This document shows, in pieces, positions 8,245 through 15,905 of a stretch of DNA of 16,103 nucleotides. Both the position numbers and the translations under genes were made by a program. Under the pieces are notes generated by a model. The model had not been told where the DNA came from and ran no database searches. It saw nothing but the letters and a program-made list of their open reading frames with translations. Within the stretch, counting starts at the first letter, position 1. Each line of letters opens with the position of its first letter. The stretch comes from Balneolaceae bacterium (GTDB taxonomy: Bacteria > Bacteroidota > Rhodothermia > Balneolales > Balneolaceae): positions 1-16,103 of the forward strand of contig JAASTO010000039.1 in assembly GCA_021767245.1 (NCBI GenBank), in the 5' to 3' direction.

Positions 8245-9201
8245 TTACTTCACCGTTTTCCATTGGCCCATACTCGCATATTTTTCAATACGCTGTTCAA
8301 TGAGCTTCTCCGGCTTCATTTTTTTCAATTTCTTCAGGCTTTTCAAGATCTGTTTTTTAACCTCATCAGCTGCAGCATCGTGATCACGATGTGCACCACC
8401 CAACGGTTCAGGGATCACCCCATCAATAACTTTCAGTTCTTTTAGATCCGGTGCGGTTAGTTTGAGAACTGCTGCAGCTTGTTCTTTGTAATCCCAGGTT
8501 TTCCAGAGAATGGAAGAACAGGATTCCGGTGATATAACGGAATACCAGGTATTCTCCATCATATACACTTCATTACCCATTCCTATACCGATGGCTCCGC
8601 CACTGGCTCCTTCACCGATCACGATGGTTATGAATGGAACCTTGAGCATGGCCATCATTTTCAGATTCTTGGCAATAGCCTCGGCCTGACCTCTTTCCTC
8701 AGCTTCAAGTCCCGGATAAGCACCCGGAGTATCAAGCAACGTAATGATAGGTACATTAAATTTTTCGGCCAGCTTCATTAGGCGATAGGCTTTTCGATAT
8801 CCTTCAGGGTTGGCCATACCAAACCGGCGGTACTGTCGCTGCTGGGTATCCCGTCCTTTTTGATGCCCAATAATCATAACTGACTGCCCATCAATTGTGG
8901 CAAATCCACCAACAATGGCTTTATCATCAGACTGATATCGGTCACCATGTAATTCCACAAAATTCTCTGTGATCTTGTATATGTAATCCAAAGTATATGG
9001 ACGATCCGGGTGGCGGGCTAATTGCACACGTTGCCATCGGGTCAGGTTTTCAAAAATGGATGACCGAAGTTTTGCGACCCTTTTATTGAGGCTTTCAATT
9101 TCTTTGTCAAGTACTCCATCACTTACATTTGAAAGCTTTTTAAGCTCCTCGATCTTGTTTTCGAGTTCCGCAATGGGTTGTTCAAAATCTAAATACTGCA
9201 T
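8245..9201 (-). CDS. accA: Acetyl-CoA carboxylase carboxyltransferase subunit alpha
   Basis: AccA with AccD forms the carboxyltransferase that moves the carboxyl group from biotin to acetyl-CoA, making malonyl-CoA for fatty-acid synthesis in the cytoplasm. The 318 residues match the usual ~319. The N-terminal ~70 residues are helical (FEQPIAELENKIEELKK), followed by RHPDRPYTLDYI, GDRYQSDDKAIVGG, TLLDTPGAYPG and GEGASGGAIGIGMGN. The last of these carries the glycine-rich oxyanion/CoA-binding region. PESCSSILWKTWDYKEQAA is also diagnostic. It is complete and apparently functional; accD and accBC are not in the window. ATG 9201 has a 68-bp leader region behind the mannosyltransferase gene, which is the largest gap upstream of the lipid operon and the likely site of its promoter, although I see no clear consensus there. 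Confidence 0.98.
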   Translation of the reverse strand: MQYLDFEQPIAELENKIEELKKLSNVSDGVLDKEIESLNKRVAKLRSSIFENLTRWQRVQLARHPDRPYTLDYIYKITENFVELHGDRYQSDDKAIVGGFATIDGQSVMIIGHQKGRDTQQRQYRRFGMANPEGYRKAYRLMKLAEKFNVPIITLLDTPGAYPGLEAEERGQAEAIAKNLKMMAMLKVPFITIVIGEGASGGAIGIGMGNEVYMMENTWYSVISPESCSSILWKTWDYKEQAAAVLKLTAPDLKELKVIDGVIPEPLGGAHRDHDAAADEVKKQILKSLKKLKKMKPEKLIEQRIEKYASMGQWKTVK

Positions 9202-9269
9202 ATCTGCTTTTTAGGATTAATCTCTGTTAATATACGCAATCTTCTGTAGAGGTAAGAATTCAGAATAGA
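9202..9269 (-). promoter_or_regulatory. Intergenic gap upstream of accA, likely operon promoter region
   Basis: This 68-bp AT-rich gap separates the mannosyltransferase gene from accA on the same strand. It is larger than nearly all other gaps in the block and is the natural place for the accA operon promoter. I could not find a convincing Bacteroidota TAnnTTTG element or an intrinsic terminator in it, so the call rests on position alone. Confidence 0.25.
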
Positions 9270-9998
9270 TCAAAGTGTTCCAAAGATACTGCTGAATTTT
9301 AAAGACCACACCCTCCATATCGCTTCACGAACAATTGCCTTCGACATTTTTGAAACGCCTTCCTCACGTTCACGAAACACAATGGATACTTCTTTCAGCC
9401 GAAAACCGGCTTTCCATGCTCTGAAGTGAATTTCGATCTGAAATGCATATCCGTTCGACCTGATACGGTCGATGGATATTTCTTCAAGCACTTTCCGGTG
9501 AATGCACTTAAAACCTGCTGTTGTATCAAAAATGGGTAGTCCGGTTATGGTACGGGCATATATATTGGCTCCATAAGACAGGATCAATCGGCTTAGGGGC
9601 CAGTTGATGATGCTGATCCCATTTGAATATCTGGATCCGACCGCAACATCCGTATTACCTGATCTCACTTCTTCAATTAGTCGGTCAACATCGTCCGGAT
9701 CATGAGAAAAATCCGCATCCATTTCACAAACGTAGGTGTATCCATGTTTTAATGCGAATTTAAATCCTCTTACATAAGCCGTTCCAAGACCGAGCTTCCC
9801 TTCTCTTTCGATCAAATGAACCCGATCAGGATGCTTTTCTATGGCATTCCGAACATGATCGGCCGTGCCATCCGGCGAACCATCATCAATAACTAATACA
9901 TCAACTTTATTATCCAACACCATCAGGCGGTCAATGACCCGCTCAATGTTATGAGATTCATTATATGTAGGAACAATGACCAGCGAATCACTCTGCAT
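9270..9998 (-). CDS. Polyprenyl-phosphate mannosyltransferase-like GT2 glycosyltransferase (DPM1-like)
   Basis: This is a 242-residue soluble GT-A fold enzyme closely resembling dolichol/polyprenol-phosphate mannose synthases. It starts with VIVPTYNESHNIERVI (7-22). It then has VIDDGSPDGTAD (36-47), GLGTAYVRGFK (70-80), and the metal-binding DAD at 94-96 in MDADFSHDP. SRYSNG with a following NWPLSR segment and the C-terminal FREREEGVSKMS are also characteristic of the DPM1 group. It would transfer a hexose, typically mannose from GDP-mannose, onto a polyprenyl phosphate at the inner face of the membrane. There is no C-terminal membrane domain, as in the type III soluble form. The sugar cannot be determined from sequence. 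It follows the polyprenyl glycosylphosphotransferase by 3 bp, so the two are cotranscribed and probably serve envelope glycan assembly. Confidence 0.93.
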   Translation of the reverse strand: MQSDSLVIVPTYNESHNIERVIDRLMVLDNKVDVLVIDDGSPDGTADHVRNAIEKHPDRVHLIEREGKLGLGTAYVRGFKFALKHGYTYVCEMDADFSHDPDDVDRLIEEVRSGNTDVAVGSRYSNGISIINWPLSRLILSYGANIYARTITGLPIFDTTAGFKCIHRKVLEEISIDRIRSNGYAFQIEIHFRAWKAGFRLKEVSIVFREREEGVSKMSKAIVREAIWRVWSLKFSSIFGTL

Positions 9999-10001
9999 AC
10001 G

Positions 10002-11411
10002 TTATTGCCCTCTTCCTTTAACAACAGTCATAATGGTGTTTATCAAGATCTTTGCATCCATACTCATCGATGCATTTTCGATGTAAAATAAATCATATTT
10101 CGTTTTTTCACGAACATCATCCATACTGGCGTCGTATTTCCATTTCACCTGAGCCCATCCGGTTATGCCGGGCCGTACTCTGTGACGGCGTGAATATAAG
10201 GGAACCTCAGCAGAAAATTGATCCACAAAATGAGGCCGTTCCGGTCTTGGGCCAACAAGGCTCATATCACCTTTTAATACATTCACAAATTGAGGCAATT
10301 CATCAATTCGTAGTCTCCGCAACCACCTGCCCATTGGAGTGATCCTCGGGTCATTTTTGGTGGCCCATTTTGGCCCGGAATCCTTTTCAGCGTTATCAAA
10401 CATGGTTCTGAATTTATACATGGTAAACGGTTTTTCATTCCTCCCCACCCTGGTTTGTTCGTAAATAGCGGTACCATCTGATGTAAGACGGATTAGCAAG
10501 CCGATGATCAACAAGAATGGAAATGTAAGCGCCAGCACTGTGAATGAAATAACGACATCAAAGAACCTCTTTGCCACTAACTCCCATAGCTGCATGGGTT
10601 CAGGTGACACTTCGATCAGTGGCATCCCGAAGATCTGATTGGTTTTACTCAACCCACTTACCACCTGATGAAAATCCGGTAATAACTTTAGGGAAACTTC
10701 AGGAGAATCCGTTTTTGCAATGATATTCACCAGTTTCTCCCGATGCTCAGGCTCTAATGCCACCATTACATCCTGTACCTGCCAGTCTCTTATAATTTGT
10801 TCGATCTCATCAATACTACCGAGTATTTTACCCTTTTCAATACCAACATCAGGATCCGGATCCTGTCCGTTAATACTTACGTAACCTAATACCTGCATCC
10901 CAAGGATCTTGTTTCGCTTCAGGTCCTCATAGGCTGTTTTAGCAGACCGGCCGGCTCCAACAATGATAGCTCGGTGTAAACCTTTTCCTTTTTGAGCAAA
11001 ATATTTTTGTATGCTTCGTACGATGAACCGGTTCACTGCCATTAGAACGAATACCGTGAATCCATAAAGAAAGACAGCCTGTCGTTGCACTTCCCATGTA
11101 TTCTGTTGGTCATTACCGGATATAAAAAACAGGATCAACATCCCAACAAAACTGGCTTTCGCAATTCTTACAAATTCATCCAGCCGGGAAACCAGGTACA
11201 GTTTCTTGTATACACCAATCAGTACGAATAGAATGATCCAAAATGCACTGTAAAGAATTCCGTTCAATAAAATATTTGGCTCAACAGTAAAGATCTGATA
11301 CTCCCAGATAACCTCAGCATATGAGTGATATATGATCCACCCTGCCAATACGACCATAAAATCGAGTATCCCCGTAAAAATAACTTCCCGATATCTTCTT
11401 AACTTTGGCAT
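10002..11411 (-). CDS. Exopolysaccharide polyprenyl glycosylphosphotransferase (WbaP/WcaJ-like)
   Basis: This membrane enzyme starts a surface polysaccharide by transferring a sugar-1-phosphate to undecaprenyl phosphate. It has 469 residues when started at ATG 11411 (MPKLRRYREV). An upstream start at 11495 would add 28 residues and leave almost no space before the divergent tgt. Residues ~10-135 hold four membrane helices. Residues ~147-225 form a Rossmann-like CoA-binding_3 region (RAIIVGAGRSAKTAYEDL), and a fifth helix lies at ~283-309. The bacterial sugar transferase domain fills the rest, with KFRTM (333-337), RIDELPQ (368-374), GDMSLVGPRPE (381-391) and RVRPGITGWAQV (411-422). The domain order is the standard one for the family. 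The sugar specificity is not readable. It is transcribed together with the downstream mannosyltransferase-like gene. Confidence 0.94.
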   Translation of the reverse strand: MPKLRRYREVIFTGILDFMVVLAGWIIYHSYAEVIWEYQIFTVEPNILLNGILYSAFWIILFVLIGVYKKLYLVSRLDEFVRIAKASFVGMLILFFISGNDQQNTWEVQRQAVFLYGFTVFVLMAVNRFIVRSIQKYFAQKGKGLHRAIIVGAGRSAKTAYEDLKRNKILGMQVLGYVSINGQDPDPDVGIEKGKILGSIDEIEQIIRDWQVQDVMVALEPEHREKLVNIIAKTDSPEVSLKLLPDFHQVVSGLSKTNQIFGMPLIEVSPEPMQLWELVAKRFFDVVISFTVLALTFPFLLIIGLLIRLTSDGTAIYEQTRVGRNEKPFTMYKFRTMFDNAEKDSGPKWATKNDPRITPMGRWLRRLRIDELPQFVNVLKGDMSLVGPRPERPHFVDQFSAEVPLYSRRHRVRPGITGWAQVKWKYDASMDDVREKTKYDLFYIENASMSMDAKILINTIMTVVKGRGQ

Positions 11412-11503
11412 TAAAATTATATTTGGCCTGATGAATAATAATCGTACAAAATACGGAATTTTAAATAGGCTGCATAACTTCGTGAAACTCAACACTCATA
11501 CCT
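11412..11503. promoter_or_regulatory. Divergent intergenic region between glycosylphosphotransferase gene and tgt
   Basis: About 92 bp of AT-rich DNA separate two divergently read genes, so promoters for both must be here or inside the flanking 5' ends. A TACCTTTG matching the Bacteroidota -7 consensus TAnnTTTG occurs at 11499-11506 on the plus strand. It overlaps the tgt start codon, which makes a functional role doubtful. No convincing promoter was found for the minus-strand gene. Confidence 0.3.
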
Positions 11504-12631
11504 TTGTACACTCTTAAAAAAACTGCTTCTTCCACCAAAGCCCGGTTAGGGGAACTTCAAACAGATCACGGTAAAATTGAAACACCGATTTTTATGCCGG
11601 TAGGAACCCTGGGGACTGTGAAAGGTGTCTCCCAGCAAGCTCTTACAGAACAAATAAAAGCTCAGATCATCCTCGGTAACACCTATCATCTCTATTTGCG
11701 TCCCGGTTGCGAGATCATCAAAAAAGCCGGTGGCCTGCATCAATTCATGAAATGGGACAAACCAATACTGACTGATTCAGGTGGCTATCAGATATTTTCT
11801 TTATCTGACATTCGTGAACTGGATGAGGAAGGAGCTCACTTCCAGAGTCATATTGATGGATCCTACCACACATTCACTCCGGAGAATGTTGTCGAAATTC
11901 AGAGAATTCTGGGTTCTGATATCATGATGCTGTTGGATGAGTGCCCGCCTTATCCAAGTTCCTATGATTATGCTAAGAACTCGATGGAGTTAACGCACCG
12001 TTGGGCCAAACGAGGAAGAAAAGCATTTCTTGAAACCGAGCCGCTCTATGGTCATAAACAGGCTCAGTTTGGTATTGTTCAGGGAGGGACCTATAAAGAT
12101 CTTAGGATCGAATCTTCCAAATTCATGACCGATCAGGATTTTGAAGGTATTGCGATCGGGGGATTAAGTGTAGGGGAACCCACAGAACTCATGTATGAAT
12201 TTACCGACCTGAATACAGACTACCTTCCTGAAGATAAGGCCAGATACCTGATGGGAGTGGGAACACCCGCTAACCTGCTAGAAGGAGTAGCTCGCGGTGT
12301 AGATATGTTCGATTGTGTGATGCCTACCAGAAATGCCCGGAACGGTACAATTTTTACCCGGCATGGAAGAGTAAATATCAGAAATGCACAATGGAAAGAT
12401 CACCATGAGTTTCTCGACCCTGAGTTTCCATCAGATCTTTGTAGTAAGTACACCATGGCTTACATTCATCATCTGATTCGTAATAATGAGATCTTTGGAC
12501 TGGTGTTAGCTTCCGTTCACAACCTTACTTTTTACCTTTGGTTGATGGATGAAGTCAGAGATCGAATTGCAAATGATACTTTTGCCGACTGGTATCCCGG
12601 TATGGTGGAACAGTTGGAACAAAAGATATAA
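11504..12631 (+). CDS. tgt: tRNA-guanine(34) transglycosylase
   Basis: Tgt exchanges guanine at position 34 of GUN-anticodon tRNAs for preQ1, the base-insertion step of queuosine modification. The 375 residues cover the whole TIM-barrel. Seen are ETPIFMPVGTLGTVKG (26-41), TDSGGYQ with D91 (general acid/base), GNTYHLYLRPG (58-68), VQGGTYKDLR (192-201), AIGGLSVGEP (217-226) and MFDCVMPTRNARNG with D270 (nucleophile). The usual CxCxxC-plus-His zinc site is altered: the positions are F308, S310 and C313, with H339 kept. The only usable start is TTG at 11504. There is an in-frame stop at 11483, no ATG before FMPVGT, and no clear Shine-Dalgarno. The gene stands alone on its strand and ends in an intrinsic terminator. 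No other queuosine genes are visible. Confidence 0.96.
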   Translation: MYTLKKTASSTKARLGELQTDHGKIETPIFMPVGTLGTVKGVSQQALTEQIKAQIILGNTYHLYLRPGCEIIKKAGGLHQFMKWDKPILTDSGGYQIFSLSDIRELDEEGAHFQSHIDGSYHTFTPENVVEIQRILGSDIMMLLDECPPYPSSYDYAKNSMELTHRWAKRGRKAFLETEPLYGHKQAQFGIVQGGTYKDLRIESSKFMTDQDFEGIAIGGLSVGEPTELMYEFTDLNTDYLPEDKARYLMGVGTPANLLEGVARGVDMFDCVMPTRNARNGTIFTRHGRVNIRNAQWKDHHEFLDPEFPSDLCSKYTMAYIHHLIRNNEIFGLVLASVHNLTFYLWLMDEVRDRIANDTFADWYPGMVEQLEQKI

Positions 12632-12635
12632 GATC

Positions 12636-13538
12636 TTAAGGGGGAATCACGCGAGCTTCCCCTTTTTTAAATACCCCTGCAATTTCTGAGGAGATTGTTT
12701 TGATCCATATCGCTACGTAGATAAAGCCTTTGAAAAACAAACTGTACTTAGTACTGTAGTGCTTATCATAGAATTGATAAAGTGCCTTATTGAAGATCCA
12801 ATTGTACCTTAGATCCCCTTTTTTGGTACTTTCTCCTTTGTAATGAATGATACTGGTTTCGGGAACATAATCAATGTGGTACTCTGTGTTCTGAACCCTG
12901 TAACAAAGATCAATATCCTCTCCGTACATAAAAAATCGCTCGTCAAATCCACCCAAATCCTTCAGCAGGGCTGTTCTCCAAAACATACATGAACCGGATA
13001 ATACCGGGACTTCATTTTTCTCGTTTTCATCTAACCAATTCATATAGTATTGGTTAAATAGTTTTTTATCTGGAAAAAGCTCATGCAGTGAAAACATCTT
13101 ACAAAACGATGACCAGATGGTCGGTACAGATCGTTTCGATTCAGGAGCAAAGGTTCCATCAGGGTTCAAGATCTTCACCCCTGCAGCACCACATTTCGGA
13201 TGGTTTTCCATATGATCCGTGAGGGTTGTGAATAAGTCTTCACTAATTACCGTATCCGGATTAATGATGAATGTATAGGGTCCTTTTGCTAGTTTTATGG
13301 CTTGATTGTTTGCTCTTCCAAATCCCACATTTATGGAGTTATCAATGTAAGTTACATTCTGGAAGTATTGCCTGAGATATGTACTGGAATTATCTCCGGA
13401 ATCATTATCAACGACAAATATTTCAATATCAAAATCCCCTTTCGCCTTTTCTATAGATTCCAGAAGCCTTCTAACATATTCCTTAACTTTATAGTTAACG
13501 ATAATAATTGATATATCAGGAAGTGGGGTATCTGACAT
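12636..13538 (-). CDS. GT2 family glycosyltransferase (WbbL-like, putative rhamnosyltransferase)
   Basis: This 300-residue GT-A glycosyltransferase begins with PDISIIIVNYKVKEYVRRLL, has VVDNDSGDNS (42-51) and NVGFGRANNQ (70-79), and carries its metal-binding Asp in the INPDT motif (D95). FMYGEDIDLCYRV and the HYKGEST segment are typical of the WbbL/rhamnosyltransferase-like subgroup that builds lipopolysaccharide or capsule. Acceptor and donor sugars are not known. A hydrophobic C-terminal stretch (SLFFKGFIYVAIWI) may attach it to the membrane. Its ATG overlaps the TAA stop of the PorZ-like gene by one base (TAATG), so translation is coupled to that gene. The last ten codons form, on the opposite strand, the terminator of the convergent tgt gene. 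Conserved length suggests an intact enzyme. Confidence 0.92.
   Translation of the reverse strand: MSDTPLPDISIIIVNYKVKEYVRRLLESIEKAKGDFDIEIFVVDNDSGDNSSTYLRQYFQNVTYIDNSINVGFGRANNQAIKLAKGPYTFIINPDTVISEDLFTTLTDHMENHPKCGAAGVKILNPDGTFAPESKRSVPTIWSSFCKMFSLHELFPDKKLFNQYYMNWLDENEKNEVPVLSGSCMFWRTALLKDLGGFDERFFMYGEDIDLCYRVQNTEYHIDYVPETSIIHYKGESTKKGDLRYNWIFNKALYQFYDKHYSTKYSLFFKGFIYVAIWIKTISSEIAGVFKKGEARVIPP
12638..12668 (+). terminator. Intrinsic terminator of tgt, lying inside the convergent glycosyltransferase gene
   Basis: AAGGGGGAA and TTCCCCTTT form a 9-bp stem with one G-T pair and a 10-base loop, followed by a T run up to 12668. It begins 6 bases after the tgt stop codon. On the minus strand the same bases encode the C-terminal residues FKKGEARVIPP region of the glycosyltransferase, and no T-tract follows in that direction, so it serves tgt only. 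Confidence 0.8.
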
Positions 13539-15844
13539 TAATTCACAATTACAACTTTTCCGATTCCCTTTTCATCACCATCTGAAGAGTTTGCAACAAC
13601 GAAATACACTCCGCTGCCCAATTTATTCCCATTATAATCACGGCCATCCCAACTCACTCTTCCACCTCTTGTTTCCAAAGAATTTACGACAAAACCATCT
13701 ACGCCTAAAATTTTGATTATTGTCTCCTCGTTCAAACCTTCAATCAAAATTTGGCTATGGTCGGCATACTTAAAGGGATTGGGGTAAACCTTCAAAGTGT
13801 TCATATTATTTTCTGCCCTCTTAGGAACATCCTGATAACTTACCAATCCCTGCTCTGTTGATATAAACACTTCACCGGTTTTCTCATTCACTTTTATATC
13901 ATTTATATTGTTAGAGATTAGTGGGCTGTTATCTGAGGTGAATCTTTTCAAGATCCGGGTACCTTCGGTGTTCAACAACCACAGTCCTTGTGTTCTGCTA
14001 CCTACCCACTTTTGATTGGCTGAATTCACTGCTATGGCCGTTACGTTCAAATCTCTCAACAAAAACCTCGATGCTGCAGTGGTATCTTCATTGATCAACC
14101 ATTGGGCCTGCCGCTCATTACTTATACCATTTATCATAAATTCCGGAAAAATAAAACGGGCTAATCCTCTCTCAGTACCGATCCATACTTCTCCGTTTCT
14201 GTCTTCTACAATCGCATTTACTTTGGGGTGAGGAAGGTTTCCGTTTTCAGGGTTATCCGTCAGTTTTATGAACTCATCATCATTTGGGTCTTTTATATCT
14301 TTGGTATCAACGATCAACAAGCCCAATCCTGTATTCGTATCCGTGATCAGGGAGATCCATTTTTGATCATTTGAATCAACAAATAAATTATAATAATTAT
14401 CCGATCCCGATAGATTATCAAAAGTAAGCCACTCCTTATTTTCAGAATTAAATACATTCAACGGTTTTTCTGATAAATAACTTACAGCCCATAAATTATC
14501 ATCTGAATCATTATCCAGGCCCGATATAACTACAAAATCTTCATTCGAATTGATACCTCTTAAATTAGAATTCGTATTATTATAAACGGTAAGTTCTTCA
14601 TTAACTTTACTTTGTTGGACTACCCCATCACCCCAGCTTCCTAAAAAAATGTCATTAGAAGTTTGCCCAACCGAATATATCGTTTCCACAAATTCTAACT
14701 CATTTTGATATAACCTGTTATAGTTCTTCCATCTGTTACCATTTAGAATTGAGTATCCTCTATACCGGTTAAAGGGATCAAATCCCGGAAACTCTGAGGT
14801 GTTAGTACCCACTAAAAGACTATCACTGATCATTAACTTATTTAGAAAATTAAACTGCGGACCTTCTGGTAAGATTTGATCAACATCACTCTTAATTTTA
14901 TCTATTGTGTGTACTCCCGCCAGTTCTGAACCGACATAAATTGTATGTTGGTTAACGGATACTGAATTTACCCCATCTAAAAAATTGACATCATATACTA
15001 CCTCTGTTCTTTTTTGATCTATGTGAGTTACACTTTCTTCTGTCAGTACTACAAAATACCCCATGTCGGGAGAAACACTGATATCAATGATATCGATGTT
15101 AGGATCATATTTTGAATTCCTCCAACTACTTCCATTCAATACCATTAAATCCTGATTGTTTATGACATATATTGAATCAGAAAACGAAACAACCTTTTCT
15201 GTTAGAGAAGTAGATAATCCATCCTCTTCGTTATAGGTAATCCATGAAGTAACGTTATTTAATTCATCTTGCAAATAAGCTGAGGTAACACCTTGTTCAG
15301 TAGCAACATATATTGAATCCTGTCTTATGTAAAGATCATTTACCCTAATGCCATAATCAAAAGTCCCAAATTTGAAATAGGTGTTATTGACCAATAATGT
15401 ATTTATATCATACACTACAATACCAAAATCTGTACCCACATACAGGTTGTCACCATATACAGAAAAGGCATTAACAGATTTGGATTCAAACTGAGCAGTA
15501 CGGGTAATATCATTCAGTCTCTCGATCTTTTGCCGGTCAATGGATGTAACATCTAACGTGCCATCTGAATAACCAAGCACAATCAAATTCCTCCCTTTAT
15601 CATAGAATAGTGAAACAGCACCATTTTGGTACATGCCATCATTGACATCAAAGGTGTTTATTCCTTCATCTGTTTCCAAAATAATCCCACCAGCAGATGC
15701 AGCAATAATATTTTCTTGTCCGGCAGTTAAAGCATTAATGGTGGAATATGAAGTATAAGTATTCCATTCACCTAAGTTTTGAGCATATAATAGGTCGCCT
15801 GGAAATAGATAGATCAAAAATAAAATTAAGAAATGCTTTACCAA
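13538..15844 (-). CDS. Secreted propeller protein with C-terminal T9SS sorting domain, PorZ-like
   Basis: The protein is 768 residues. A signal peptide (FLILFLIYLFPGDLLYA, cleavage before Q) leads into two propeller-like blocks built of short repeats such as LYVGTDFGIVVYD, IYVATEQGV, EVWIGTERGLARF and KWVGSRTQGLWLL, which resemble two-component-regulator propeller repeats. Residues ~685-768 form a T9SS type A / FlgD-like Ig sorting domain: KVYPNPF, GRVSWDGRDYNGNKLGSGVYF and a final KVVIVN. Size, two-propeller layout and tail match PorZ of Porphyromonas gingivalis (about 776 residues), the surface T9SS component that presents anionic LPS to the sortase PorU. The orthology is inference; a generic propeller protein secreted by T9SS is the alternative. 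The start is TTG at 15844, as an in-frame stop lies six codons upstream and no ATG fits. The gene is AT-richer than its neighbours and is coupled to the glycosyltransferase that follows. Confidence 0.85.
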   Translation of the reverse strand: MVKHFLILFLIYLFPGDLLYAQNLGEWNTYTSYSTINALTAGQENIIAASAGGIILETDEGINTFDVNDGMYQNGAVSLFYDKGRNLIVLGYSDGTLDVTSIDRQKIERLNDITRTAQFESKSVNAFSVYGDNLYVGTDFGIVVYDINTLLVNNTYFKFGTFDYGIRVNDLYIRQDSIYVATEQGVTSAYLQDELNNVTSWITYNEEDGLSTSLTEKVVSFSDSIYVINNQDLMVLNGSSWRNSKYDPNIDIIDISVSPDMGYFVVLTEESVTHIDQKRTEVVYDVNFLDGVNSVSVNQHTIYVGSELAGVHTIDKIKSDVDQILPEGPQFNFLNKLMISDSLLVGTNTSEFPGFDPFNRYRGYSILNGNRWKNYNRLYQNELEFVETIYSVGQTSNDIFLGSWGDGVVQQSKVNEELTVYNNTNSNLRGINSNEDFVVISGLDNDSDDNLWAVSYLSEKPLNVFNSENKEWLTFDNLSGSDNYYNLFVDSNDQKWISLITDTNTGLGLLIVDTKDIKDPNDDEFIKLTDNPENGNLPHPKVNAIVEDRNGEVWIGTERGLARFIFPEFMINGISNERQAQWLINEDTTAASRFLLRDLNVTAIAVNSANQKWVGSRTQGLWLLNTEGTRILKRFTSDNSPLISNNINDIKVNEKTGEVFISTEQGLVSYQDVPKRAENNMNTLKVYPNPFKYADHSQILIEGLNEETIIKILGVDGFVVNSLETRGGRVSWDGRDYNGNKLGSGVYFVVANSSDGDEKGIGKVVIVN

Positions 15845-15870
15845 CAGAATCAGACAAGCTTAATTGATGA

Positions 15871-15896
15871 ATTTGTTAGGTGTGAACTTAACAAAT
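15871..15896. repeat. Inverted repeat in the leader of the PorZ-like gene
   Basis: ATTTGTTA (15871-15878) and TAACAAAT (15889-15896) are perfect 8-bp inverted repeats separated by 10 bases. They lie 27-52 bases upstream of the TTG start, downstream of the rRNA terminator and of a TATACT hexamer at 15911-15906 (minus strand). The element could be an operator for a dimeric regulator or a leader hairpin. No regulator is encoded in the window. Confidence 0.35.
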
Positions 15897-15905
15897 GTTG
15901 AAGAT

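Noticed and set aside
11412..11495. 28-residue N-terminal extension of the glycosylphosphotransferase starting at 11495
   Set aside because: The start MPKLRRYREV at 11411 gives the normal N-terminus just before the first membrane helix. The extension would leave no promoter room against the divergent tgt gene.
11499..11506. TACCTTTG, an exact match to the Bacteroidota -7 promoter consensus TAnnTTTG, at the start of tgt
   Set aside because: It overlaps the only usable tgt start codon (TTG 11504), so transcription from it would begin downstream of the start, and no -33 TTG lies at the right distance. It is probably a chance match.
9270..13538. A single polysaccharide island made of the three glycan genes
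   Set aside because: The genes are split by tgt in the opposite direction, have ordinary composition, and lack flippase, polymerase or integrase genes, so an island is not supported.
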